Below are positions 1 to 8,936 of a stretch of 64,000 nucleotides of DNA, one piece after another. This DNA comes from SXTU01 sp964496695 (GTDB lineage Bacteria; Verrucomicrobiota; Verrucomicrobiia; Limisphaerales; SXTU01). The stretch lies in assembly GCA_964496695.1 (NCBI GenBank), contig CAZCBE010000018.1, positions 1-64,000 on the forward strand, in the 5' to 3' direction. Both the position numbers and the translations under genes were made by a program. Under the pieces are notes generated by a model. The model was given only the letters and a program-made list of their open reading frames with translations. It made no database searches and had not been told where the DNA came from. Position 1 is the first letter of the stretch, and every line of letters starts with the position of its first letter.

Positions 1-66
1 CTCCGCCGACTCGCATGAACATTGGCTCTCCTTGATTTTTCAGACAGGCTCTAAGACGCTCCGGTC

Positions 67-262
67 GGCCTGGGCAATCTCGACCGCTTCGACTGGGTCG
101 GCTCTTTCAGCGGGGTGCCGCCGGAGGAGACGGTCGGCAAAGCCGTGCTCGCCGACGCGCCGGCACGAATGCCCGGCTCCGGCTGCTCTGGATCGGTTGC
201 GGCCAGGACGACTTCCTGCGGTCGCGCGACGAGGAGTTCATCGCCAAGCTCAAGGCACGGTG
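67..262 (+). pseudogene. Frameshifted 3' fragment of an esterase D/enterochelin-esterase-like gene
   Basis: Two reading frames together give one recognisable C-terminal esterase piece. From about 67 one frame reads LGNLDRFDWVGSFSG and runs on to LADAPA. The next frame then takes over with TNARLRLLWIGCGQDDFL and FIAKLKAR before a TGA ending at 262. This order (an LDRF.yVG.FSG stretch, then LLWIGCGkDD) is typical of the alpha/beta-hydrolase Esterase D/Fes family (known). The switch needs a frameshift near 165-170, and nothing upstream in the window supplies the N-terminal half. It is read as a decayed gene end just outside the helicase operon. It could continue to the left of the window. Confidence 0.6.
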
Positions 263-321
263 ACCCTTCCTTTCGCGCGGGTAGCGTTCGTGGATTACCA
301 AAGCGAACCCGGCTTACCCCC

Positions 322-3300
322 TCACCAGGTAAAGTCCGCCCAAGTGCTGGGTGTCGGTGTCTGCACCTCCACAACAACCGGAGTCACTTCATACCTGCTC
401 GCGGAAAAATACTTCTCGCAGAAGTGATATGGGTGCTTGTTTGCAAAGCGTCCCAAATTATCGACCACCGTAACGATTCGGCAGGTCTTGGTGCCGCCAT
501 TCTTTTCGCCGCGCAAGCCGCGCCCAATCATCTGCATATAGCGCACGGGGCTGAGGACCTGGCGCGCAATGAGGACCAGATCTGTTTTCGGTGCATCGAA
601 GCCGGTCGTCAGGACGCTATGGTTGCACAGCACGCGGGTCTCGCCTCGCTGGAAGCTCTCCAAAAAGCTGCGTCTTGCAGCCGTAGGAGTCTTTCCACTC
701 ACTGCCGCAGCGCGTATCCCCCGGAGGTGAAGGCGCGCCGCCATCTCCTCCGCGTGACTCACGGAATTTGAGAAAAACAGAATTGAGCGTTCGGTGCTGG
801 ATGCGATCCTGTTGAGCAGGATTTGGTTTCGGATTTCATGCACAGCGAGGCGTTGGTTAATCTCCTCAAGCAAAGCCTCGAAATCAAGGCCCTCCCAATC
901 GTCCCCGAATTTTGAAAGTCGTTCAATTTCGGAGTCAAGCAACTGTGCTGGAGACTTTAGCGCTTCGTATTGAGCCTCGGCAAGGACCCCCTGAACTCGC
1001 AACCGCTCGTAGAGACCCTCCTGGTCTTTCGGGAGCCAAGTGCGATCGAACCTACGTGCAAGTCGTAGTGTTTCAACCGCGTCCGTGCTCCGGAACGGGG
1101 TTGCGCTTAGGCCGATGATGGGAGGCTCCTCCGTTTCGGGAGCTCCCGGCCTAGCGGCTTCAGCGTCAAGCCATCGCAGTAAATTCGTGTAGCTCTTGGT
1201 GATGGCATGGTGACACTCATCAATTACTACCATGGCGGGCTTCGATAGCCAGCTTAGCGCATTGCTCCAGACCCTCGCATTGAGCGTTTGGATCGAAGCA
1301 ACCACAACCACGGGCACCCCTTCGGCGGGGGGAACAGGGTTCGGGTGTCCTCCCCAAAATCGGATGATGCGCAAATCGGTCGCTGCCGCGCCGCAGTTAA
1401 TCCAGACTTGTCTAAAAGATTGGACTGCCTGCTCGCATAGCTCGTCGGTTTGGGCCACCCAAAGTAGGGTCCGATTTTCGCCCTCAGGTTTTAGCACCGA
1501 TTCTACTGCCGTTTGCACTACGACTCGCGTTTTACCGCCGCCCGTAGGAAGGCTCACCACAGCACGGCGGCGTCCAATCCCTCGGGACATGATTTCTTTG
1601 AGGCCGTCCGCAACTTCCACCTGAAAACCATGGAGGGGAGGCAAGTGAATTGGACCACTGATGGACTCTTCGGCTTCGCGTCGGCTTTCCGGAGATACGG
1701 CAAACTCAGGTGGAAACCCAATACTTTCAACAAATGCCCGGCCTTCGGCACCATTCCAGCGCGCAGGTGGATTCAGTCCCTCCTCTGTGAGCGCATCGCG
1801 CAGCACGGACAAGGTGGTCGGTCCATGCGAAGCAAGCACGAGCTCCGCCATCTCGATCGGGGTGCAACCCATCATGAAATTCTTCTTTGACAACTCACCA
1901 AGCGCTAGTCGAAGAGCAGCGTCACGATTGCCTACTGCCAGCAAGAGTTTAGCTGTCAGGGTGCTACATGCTGCAACCTTCCTGCGCCGTTCCTCAACCT
2001 CTGCGTCACACAGGAGTCTCAACGCCTCGTCGGGATCTTTCTCCAACCACCCCGCAGCGGCGATCTCATTCACGATCTTCCGCAGCCTTTGGGCGCGAGA
2101 AAATTGCGCAAGATGGTCGGCGTCGAGCAAAAGAACATTCTCCCACATTAGGCAGGGCAAGGATTCGGAGGCGTCGTCCAGACGAAGCATCAGGCCGCCG
2201 ACGTTCTGACATCGGGCCGTCTCCTTGACTTCCTCGCGCATGACAGCGGCCAACTCCGGCATCGTGGACAAGACAAGAGCAGGTGGGCTGATCATGCCGT
2301 TCCACTCTGGCTTCAGCAGCTCGTCCAAATTCTTCCCGCCTGCTTTTTGCCAGAGTTGTAGTGCGTGGTCTTTAAGTGTGACTACCAGACGACCGGAGTT
2401 TCGTGCCCGCATTGCCAGATCGGCGGATTCGGTAACATACACTTCAGGCAGAGGGACATCGCCATTGGCACTTCGGAGCTTATCTGGAATGAAACCGTCA
2501 CGGGCTGCGCCTGCCCACAAATCAAACAACGTGTCTCCTCCCAGGGCCTCGGGAGTGGCCAGAACATCAACCATCGCGCTCCACAATTCATTCGATGCGA
2601 GCGGCAGCGATTCGATGGCGTTCCCTGTTTCAACAAGTTTCTCGATGATGGGCCGAAGTTTGCACCACGTCTGGAGGAGCAGCATCGCCGGCTCAAAGCG
2701 ATGCGCAGCGACCGCAAGAAGCGAAACCTGATGATTGCCAATCAAAATGCTTCCATGTCGCAGCAAGAGCCACGGCAATGGATGTGGCGCATCGACATTG
2801 GGATAAGTATCGCTTCGCGTCGTGTGGCCAAACACAATGGGTTTGCTAAACTCCTCTCGCTGAATGGAGTTCAGCATCTCCTGAGCAAGGCGAGCATTTG
2901 CGTGCCCCGCCAATAGCACAAGATGCATCCAACCACGCGGCATGCAAAGTTGGCGGGGTTCAAGGAAATTCCGATTGGGTTTTTGTCGGGATTCGATGGA
3001 TGCCAAATAACTGTTCCGTCGCTCGCTCAACCAATCCCTCAGCAACTGTCTGTTCTCCCCGACAATCCAGCCATAGTTGCTCGGTCCGCGGTAGCCTGTT
3101 GGAGAATCTGTAACGCCGATCTGCCGCAAGGTATCCTCATCGTTTCCGTGCTCGACCGCATCCGGGAGCAACTTCCTGTTCTGTTCCAAGTCTGTTTCAC
3201 TGTTGATCAATAAGCCTTGGAACAGAACTTCGTCCGCGAAGACCCATGCTCCATCACCACGACGAATGCGTATGCGGGGTTTGTTTTGTTCAATAAACGG

Positions 3301-5166
3301 AGTGCGGACAGTTTCTGAAGCGCTGCGCAGACGTGCCCAGAAGATGCGCCAACCTGAACTGGCAGAGCGAGCGCTGATGTAATGGGGGTGACGAGCCTCC
3401 GATTCAATCACCGACAGGGCTTCCTCGATCAGGTTTCGCCAGATTGAGTCGTCAAGTTGGCGAACTTTCATGACCTCGGTTAACAATCGTTTCCCTTCGA
3501 GGTCTTGGCGAAGAGCAGGCGCAACCCCCGAACGGCCGGGGACAGAGATGCCTTCGGGGGCTAGAATAACCTGCTGCGCGTTCAGAAGCCGGTCGTCGTC
3601 AGACGGGATGATGGAGAGAAGTGCGCGGGCTGTGCTCCACTGGCCCGGAGTGCAGTTGTTCGCGTAATCCTCGGCGATTCGGAGTGCTTCGAGAGCACGG
3701 AGCGATTCAAGCGACGCCACAGACTCGAACCAAGACGCCGCATCCGTCTTCCTTAAAATGGGCAGATACGATTCTATGGGCGTGCCTGGGGGTATGCGCT
3801 TCTCGAGCCGCCGATTCAATTCTGACAGCCTGCTGTCACGATCGCGCTTCAGGCAGGAGGGATGAACCAACTTCACCAGTCCAGCAGCTTGCGCAGCAGC
3901 AGCCCACCGAGCCGCAACCGCCGCATCAACCTGCGGATGACGCCAGAGTCCATTCGGAAGGCAAAATTTGCCGCTGGCGTTCGGAACCGAGTGGCTTGTT
4001 TCGATTTCCGTCCACAACTGATTGACTAATGGTGCAGCGTCCTCGTCTTGCCTCTCCAATTGCCTAGGAAACGCATCAAGGGGGCGGGCGGGATCTTCGG
4101 CTGTGGCGAGACAGGGAAGCGTTTTGGCAACGACCCGCGCTGCCTCGATCATCAAGTTGGAATTCCATTCTCCCGGGATGATGGCATTACGGTCACTGTT
4201 GAGTTTCCACGGTGCGTTCAGAATTCCCGGCAAACGGGTGGGTGTATGCGTTGGGAAAAAAGCCCAAAACCTCCCTGCTTCCTCACGCCCTCCTTCAAGG
4301 GGCATCGCCCAAGCGATCGGGACTTCATCGCGCGCGTGGATATGCGTGGCGTCATTCTTCGCGCGTTCGTCGGTGACCTTGATGATTTGTTCCACGACCC
4401 GCCAGCGAGCAGTCTTTTCCCCGTCGTGCAGCTTAACGTCCGAGCCATCTGGCTCGCGGCGCAACATGCGCTGTGACTTCGTTCCATCGTCTAGGTTCAG
4501 GGTGACAGGCACAGGAAGGAACAAAAGAAACTCTGAAGGGAACTGTGCGATCTCACTTTGCAGGTGCCGCAAAATATCCTGATCTTTGATTTCAGCGCGA
4601 ACGACTGTTGTCGCCCAGGAAAAGGAGCAAAGAACTTGCTCCGCCTCGGTCTCATGTGCCGTGTCCAGTGTCCAGGCCAGCCGGAGACCTGGTGCATCGG
4701 AGACCGTAAATCGCTCCTTTAATTCACTCCGGCACCTTTCCGGATCGAAACGCAACGCGCCGGTTGTGCTGAAGATGTCAATTCTTCCGCCAAGTCGGAG
4801 CAGCGACTTGAAACCGAGACCAAAGCGCCCGATTTGATTGCCCCGCTTCGTCGAATGATGCGAGTGGAGCAAGGCGTCGATTCCATCCTCGCTCAGTGGT
4901 GCTCCAGTGTTGGCGACGTAAAGGCACGAATTTTGCAACAACACGTCAATGCGGTTCTCTTCGCCACGCATCACGCCCGTTGAGTGTGCTTCCAAAATGG
5001 CGTCGGCCCCGTTCTGCACGAGTTCCAACACTTGACGGTATCCGTAGCCGCCGGCCAGCACGGTCTTTTCGATGCCGTAGTGCTCTTTGATGTCACCGCG
5101 CGCAGCCTGGTAGGCGGTGATCCGTCCTTCACGCTTCTGGTTGATCAACTCGCTGAACTGGCTCAT
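322..5166 (-). CDS. Hsp90/sacsin-type ATPase fused to SF2 DEAD/DEAH-like helicase (1614 aa)
   Basis: The N-terminus has a GHKL (Hsp90/sacsin-like) ATP-binding fold: an N-box with E48, N52 and D55 (ELVQNGADA) and a glycine lid GRFGLG at 113-118. The C-terminal ~410 residues are an SF2 helicase: Walker A LPTGGGKT with K1212, DECH at about 1316, motif III LSATPFR, and motif VI IGRGLRG near 1547. The roughly 1000 residues between are not recognised. It is the last gene of the seven-gene operon; its ATG overlaps the stop of the RelE-UvrD gene (5163-5166, ATGA), so translation is probably coupled. No nuclease motif was seen. A role in nucleic-acid remodelling during defence is inferred from context, not from the family alone. 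The fusion is complete and in frame. Confidence 0.85.
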   Translation of the reverse strand: MSQFSELINQKREGRITAYQAARGDIKEHYGIEKTVLAGGYGYRQVLELVQNGADAILEAHSTGVMRGEENRIDVLLQNSCLYVANTGAPLSEDGIDALLHSHHSTKRGNQIGRFGLGFKSLLRLGGRIDIFSTTGALRFDPERCRSELKERFTVSDAPGLRLAWTLDTAHETEAEQVLCSFSWATTVVRAEIKDQDILRHLQSEIAQFPSEFLLFLPVPVTLNLDDGTKSQRMLRREPDGSDVKLHDGEKTARWRVVEQIIKVTDERAKNDATHIHARDEVPIAWAMPLEGGREEAGRFWAFFPTHTPTRLPGILNAPWKLNSDRNAIIPGEWNSNLMIEAARVVAKTLPCLATAEDPARPLDAFPRQLERQDEDAAPLVNQLWTEIETSHSVPNASGKFCLPNGLWRHPQVDAAVAARWAAAAQAAGLVKLVHPSCLKRDRDSRLSELNRRLEKRIPPGTPIESYLPILRKTDAASWFESVASLESLRALEALRIAEDYANNCTPGQWSTARALLSIIPSDDDRLLNAQQVILAPEGISVPGRSGVAPALRQDLEGKRLLTEVMKVRQLDDSIWRNLIEEALSVIESEARHPHYISARSASSGWRIFWARLRSASETVRTPFIEQNKPRIRIRRGDGAWVFADEVLFQGLLINSETDLEQNRKLLPDAVEHGNDEDTLRQIGVTDSPTGYRGPSNYGWIVGENRQLLRDWLSERRNSYLASIESRQKPNRNFLEPRQLCMPRGWMHLVLLAGHANARLAQEMLNSIQREEFSKPIVFGHTTRSDTYPNVDAPHPLPWLLLRHGSILIGNHQVSLLAVAAHRFEPAMLLLQTWCKLRPIIEKLVETGNAIESLPLASNELWSAMVDVLATPEALGGDTLFDLWAGAARDGFIPDKLRSANGDVPLPEVYVTESADLAMRARNSGRLVVTLKDHALQLWQKAGGKNLDELLKPEWNGMISPPALVLSTMPELAAVMREEVKETARCQNVGGLMLRLDDASESLPCLMWENVLLLDADHLAQFSRAQRLRKIVNEIAAAGWLEKDPDEALRLLCDAEVEERRRKVAACSTLTAKLLLAVGNRDAALRLALGELSKKNFMMGCTPIEMAELVLASHGPTTLSVLRDALTEEGLNPPARWNGAEGRAFVESIGFPPEFAVSPESRREAEESISGPIHLPPLHGFQVEVADGLKEIMSRGIGRRRAVVSLPTGGGKTRVVVQTAVESVLKPEGENRTLLWVAQTDELCEQAVQSFRQVWINCGAAATDLRIIRFWGGHPNPVPPAEGVPVVVVASIQTLNARVWSNALSWLSKPAMVVIDECHHAITKSYTNLLRWLDAEAARPGAPETEEPPIIGLSATPFRSTDAVETLRLARRFDRTWLPKDQEGLYERLRVQGVLAEAQYEALKSPAQLLDSEIERLSKFGDDWEGLDFEALLEEINQRLAVHEIRNQILLNRIASSTERSILFFSNSVSHAEEMAARLHLRGIRAAAVSGKTPTAARRSFLESFQRGETRVLCNHSVLTTGFDAPKTDLVLIARQVLSPVRYMQMIGRGLRGEKNGGTKTCRIVTVVDNLGRFANKHPYHFCEKYFSASRYEVTPVVVEVQTPTPSTWADFTW

Positions 5167-7256
5167 TGTTTGGATTGCTTGCCTTGCAGGTCATCGAGAA
5201 ATTCCGACGCCGGTTCGACGCTCGTGACCAGCAGGTGATCCCTCGCCCGCGTGCAGGCGACATAGAGCAGGTGTCGCTCGGTGTCATAGACTTCTTGCAA
5301 GTCGGCGGCGTCACCGACGGTTTCAATGCGCTCCTGCAAAGGGACGATCTCGTCGTCGCAGGCCATCACCACCACGGCGCGGAACTCCAATCCCTTCGCC
5401 AGGTGCATGGTGCTGATCGAGATGTGGCCGCTGGTCGTTTCGACATGATCATCGAGAATCTTGAAGGGCAAACCTGATGCTTTGACGGCGGCTTGGGCGC
5501 GATCCAGTTGACCTGCCGAGCGCACGAAGACGCCGAACTCGTGTGGCAGGACGCCGGCTTTCGACTGCGCTGTCATCCATTCCCCGACGGACTTAGCCTC
5601 CTCGTTTTCGCTCTCCAGCACGCAGATGATAGGTGGAGGGCCATTGAAGACCGAGACGGTGTCGCTACGGTTCTCACTGTTGCCGTCCACGTCTGCCACC
5701 TCGGGGCCGAGCAGCCGATCGGCTTGCTGGCGGATTTGGTGAGACGTGCGGTAGTTGATGCGCAAGTTGCGTGAGCGCCCCCGTATGTCCACGCCGAGGG
5801 ATTTCCACGAAAACGGTTGCTGGAAGATGCGCTGGCCGAGGTCGCCCGCGAAGAAGAGGGCGTTGGGACGGTTCCCACCCAGGGCGCTGAAAAAGCGCAT
5901 TTGGGAGATGCTGATGTCTTGCGCCTCGTCCACAACAACGAAATCGAACGGCGGATGCTTGCTCGTGACCAGCGCCGACGCCAACGCAGTGAAAAGGCCC
6001 GTGTGCGTTGTGAGCTTCCGATCCTTCAATGCACCACGGACTCGTTCAAAGATGGACCACAGAACGGCTCGCTGGGCTTCGGGCAGCCGAGTCTTACGGC
6101 CGAGGCGGGCGACATCACGATACGACTCCCAGGTTTCCAACTGCCACGCGTCGGCAATCTGCTCCCATTCGGTCAGCAGGAAATGACGGCTGAACTTGTG
6201 AGTGTCCACTGTTTGCGAGGCTTCATCGAGTAGTTCCCGCACAACATCGCGGCTGGCGAGCTTTACCGGTCCACAGTGCGATTTGTAGAGGCGGAGGCCA
6301 ACTGTGTTCAGGGAGTGAACGTCGATGCGTTCGGCAAGACGTGGCTCGCTACCAACCAAGCGTTTGAGTTTCGTATGAAGCGCGTTCGCCAACGTGTTGG
6401 AGAAGGTCGTGAGCAACACCCGCGCTTCGGGATGCGTCCGGGCCAGATGCACGGCGCGGTGGAGGGCCACGACGGTCTTGCCGGTGCCAGCGGAGCCGGA
6501 GATTCGGGCTGGCCCGGTGTAGTCGCGCTCCACCCACTGGCGTTGTTCGGGATGCAGAAAGACCGTCCATTTCTCCCACGGGAAATCCAACGCGCGCTGG
6601 AGTTCCTCGACGTTGGTCATCACGCGGAAGCGGCGTTGCGCGTCGGGATGATCGAAAGGATTCGTGACTTTGGTCGCCGTCGCCGTCTGTGCCGCGCGAG
6701 GTTTGCCGCCGGTGGCGAGTTCCAGCAAAGCTTCAGCGGCTTCAGCGGGGAGACGATCCGCCAGCAGCAGGAGACCGTCTTCCGTGGCTTGACGCACATC
6801 GTTCAACCACTCCGCCGGCACGCCGTAGCCGAGCAGTTCTTCGTCAGATTTGCCAGCAAACAACGGCGGCTTCGCTCGCACGGGCAGTTCCGTCTGCACA
6901 TAGACCGGGACAATGACCTCTTTCACCGTCTCGCGGATTTCCACCAACTGCGCAGCTCCGGTCTTGGGATGTGTTTCCAACTTCCGCCGCTCGGCCCAAT
7001 CGTAAGCCTTGTCGTGGTGATTAACGTAACAGAGCAACAGGCTGCCCGCCGTCTTGTGGACAATGAGCCGGATGTCGCTGCTCACGCGAACCGACCAGAA
7101 GTTCTTGTCCTTTGACTTTTCGAGTCTGTGGAAGCCGAGGCCCGATCCCGTTGGATTCAGCTGCAAATCAAATGCCGTGGTCTTGGCGGCTTTCTGCTCG
7201 TCGCCAGTCAGGCGCGCAAGGCTATCGGTAAATGTGTCGGCGATGCGGAAATCCAT
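5163..7256 (-). CDS. RelE/ParE-like domain fused to UvrD-type SF1 helicase (697 aa)
   Basis: Residues 1-95 resemble a RelE/ParE toxin fold (GLGFHRLEKSKDKNFWSVRV, then DIRLIVHK and LLLCYVNHHDKAYDWAERR). From about 230 it is a UvrD/Rep SF1A helicase: Walker A SGSAGTGKT at 253-261, motif II VVDEAQDIS, motif IV-like NYRTS, motif V STMHLAKGLEFRAVVV and motif VI LLYVACTRARDHLLV. ATG at 7256 is 13 nt from the upstream stop; the end overlaps the next gene by ATGA. RelE-UvrD fusions are known as stand-alone helicases. Here the gene sits in a methyltransferase/restriction operon, suggesting 3'-5' unwinding or DNA-end processing in defence (inference). Whether the RelE part is an active RNase or a binding module cannot be judged by eye. 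Confidence 0.85.
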   Translation of the reverse strand: MDFRIADTFTDSLARLTGDEQKAAKTTAFDLQLNPTGSGLGFHRLEKSKDKNFWSVRVSSDIRLIVHKTAGSLLLCYVNHHDKAYDWAERRKLETHPKTGAAQLVEIRETVKEVIVPVYVQTELPVRAKPPLFAGKSDEELLGYGVPAEWLNDVRQATEDGLLLLADRLPAEAAEALLELATGGKPRAAQTATATKVTNPFDHPDAQRRFRVMTNVEELQRALDFPWEKWTVFLHPEQRQWVERDYTGPARISGSAGTGKTVVALHRAVHLARTHPEARVLLTTFSNTLANALHTKLKRLVGSEPRLAERIDVHSLNTVGLRLYKSHCGPVKLASRDVVRELLDEASQTVDTHKFSRHFLLTEWEQIADAWQLETWESYRDVARLGRKTRLPEAQRAVLWSIFERVRGALKDRKLTTHTGLFTALASALVTSKHPPFDFVVVDEAQDISISQMRFFSALGGNRPNALFFAGDLGQRIFQQPFSWKSLGVDIRGRSRNLRINYRTSHQIRQQADRLLGPEVADVDGNSENRSDTVSVFNGPPPIICVLESENEEAKSVGEWMTAQSKAGVLPHEFGVFVRSAGQLDRAQAAVKASGLPFKILDDHVETTSGHISISTMHLAKGLEFRAVVVMACDDEIVPLQERIETVGDAADLQEVYDTERHLLYVACTRARDHLLVTSVEPASEFLDDLQGKQSKQ

Positions 7257-7269
7257 TGCGCTCCCCCAA

Positions 7270-8376
7270 TCAGTCCATTAACTCGATATCAACGAATTTT
7301 AACTTCATTTGCTTTGTCCGCAGAGCCTTTACATGCACCTGGCGGTTTACCATAGGACCAATAACATCATCAATTGCATCCTGAAGACCCACAACATGGA
7401 ACAGTTGCCCATCCACTACGATTTCGAGCCAGTCTTCGTCCAAATGAACAGCCCGCAATGTCCCCTTCAAATCTTCGGAAGTATTGTCGGAAGTGGCTTC
7501 TTCCGCTTTCGGGCGTAACTGTTGGTTAATTGCACCGCGTGCATCTGTTCCTACTGCCACCGGGCGAATTTCGCCGGAAGCGCGGAATTCAATGCGCTCA
7601 AATGTCTTGCCGGTAGGTGCAAGATTGCGTGTGAGTTTCAAAAAAACATTTCGGTAGCCAGCATCTGGAACCAATTTTTCAAGTTCCTCACTTTTTCCCG
7701 ATGAGGAGGCGCTCACGATTTGGAGGAAATGACTCGCAACTTGCTCAGGTTCGATGTCCTTTTTGAAAAAATCTGGTTGCGTGGGCTTCTGTATGGCAAC
7801 TGAAAACTGGTAGCTGCCGGGGGCAGATTGGAATAACCAAGGGCGGCAAGAATCCTGAAGCTCTTTTGTGGGCCTCCCGGTGCGGCGTAATGTTACGCCG
7901 TTCAAAAACTCAACCGTGCGATAAAACATAGATTGAATTGTCTGCACCTTATCAACTATCAAATCCAGCGGAGCACCACCCGTAATGACTTCGCCGCCTT
8001 TCACCGAAACCAAAACTTGGCCCGGCAGAAAATTAACATTAGCTTCTCTTTTGGCCGCCTCAGTCCAAATTGCCTGCACGAGCGTCCGTAAATCAGCGTG
8101 TGCAAACTCTGGAATTCCGGGATCGGCAAGAAATGCATAAGCAAGCCGCTCGGCCAGTGAAAATTCCCGGCCCTTGAAATACAGTGCTACGGCACTGACA
8201 GCGGTGATGCCTCTAGTTCGCTTCTTTGAGGCATCGAGAGAATCAAGTGCCTGCTTTTCCAAGTCAGCGGCGCGTTTGTAGAGGCTGTTGGCTTCGGAAT
8301 ACTTACGGGAGAGAAACAACAACTGCGCCTCACTGGCTAGTTTTTCACTTTCGCTATGCAGTTGCGACCAGGTCAT
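7270..8376 (-). CDS. Unknown protein with TPR-like N-terminus, helicase-operon component (368 aa)
   Basis: I do not recognise a family. The start is ATG at 8376 (MTWSQLHSESEKLASEA), overlapping the previous stop by ATGA; a longer open frame to 8673 only reads through the upstream gene in the wrong frame. Residues 1-60 look like a TPR or MIT-type helical hairpin (LFLSRKYSEANSLYKRAADLEKQALDSL). The remainder is mixed alpha/beta with conserved-looking blocks (LRRTGRPTKELQDSC; VNRQVHVKALRTKQ near the end). There is no signal peptide, membrane segment or nuclease/helicase motif. Its position between the methyltransferase and two helicases suggests an adaptor or specificity role (inference). Base composition is visibly more AT-rich than the flanking genes. 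Confidence 0.7.
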   Translation of the reverse strand: MTWSQLHSESEKLASEAQLLFLSRKYSEANSLYKRAADLEKQALDSLDASKKRTRGITAVSAVALYFKGREFSLAERLAYAFLADPGIPEFAHADLRTLVQAIWTEAAKREANVNFLPGQVLVSVKGGEVITGGAPLDLIVDKVQTIQSMFYRTVEFLNGVTLRRTGRPTKELQDSCRPWLFQSAPGSYQFSVAIQKPTQPDFFKKDIEPEQVASHFLQIVSASSSGKSEELEKLVPDAGYRNVFLKLTRNLAPTGKTFERIEFRASGEIRPVAVGTDARGAINQQLRPKAEEATSDNTSEDLKGTLRAVHLDEDWLEIVVDGQLFHVVGLQDAIDDVIGPMVNRQVHVKALRTKQMKLKFVDIELMD

Positions 8377-8927
8377 GCGTTCTCCTGCACTCTTTGAATT
8401 GCCACCTGCTTTTCTTTGAAACCAACCACGGAAGCGATTGCGGGCAGGTTGCTGGCGCCTTTTCTTGTTTGATTCACCTTTTCGAGCAGCCGCGATTTGA
8501 TAGTTGAGCGATTGCCAGAATCGGTGCCGGAAACTTCCAAGCGAAACCAGTTTTCCAAATCCTCCACAGTCGCCCCGGCAGGCGCAACATACCAATCGGC
8601 TCCCGTAAGAGTCTCTGCACGTTTGACGGCAATGAGATTTTCCTCTGCTTCCACTGCTGCCAAGCAGACGCAATAGGCTCCTGCCTCGGTCGCATCAATC
8701 TCGTTTGCGTGCGCGTTTAAAGTCGTTTCATTTGGCTTCTCAAATTCTGCGACGCGTTTTGTAGTTTCTTCGTTCCGATGCACCTCGAATTCAACCGGAG
8801 ATTCGTGGTGTCTGCTCAAACAAACTGATGCAGCCTCGTAGAAAACACAACCCAAAGAGGGTGTAAGGCCCGTATGCCTTTCGTGCATGGCTTTCAATTC
8901 TAGCTTCTGGTTCTCGGCATCAGGCAT
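8373..8927 (-). CDS. Unknown 184-aa protein of the helicase operon
   Basis: Unrecognised family. ATG at 8927 lies 9 nt after the methyltransferase stop, and the stop overlaps the next ATG (ATGA at 8373-8376), so it is embedded in the operon. The sequence is soluble and mildly acidic. A central stretch has the pattern of a small alpha/beta domain (GAYCVCLAAVEAEENLIAVKR, here cited only for its start and end), and DWYVAPAGATVEDLENWFRLEV follows at about residues 110-131. No catalytic signature was seen. It may form a pair with the 368-aa protein downstream, since the two genes overlap and share an AT-richer composition (inference). Confidence 0.65.
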   Translation of the reverse strand: MPDAENQKLELKAMHERHTGLTPSLGCVFYEAASVCLSRHHESPVEFEVHRNEETTKRVAEFEKPNETTLNAHANEIDATEAGAYCVCLAAVEAEENLIAVKRAETLTGADWYVAPAGATVEDLENWFRLEVSGTDSGNRSTIKSRLLEKVNQTRKGASNLPAIASVVGFKEKQVAIQRVQENA

Positions 8928-8936
8928 AATGACAAC

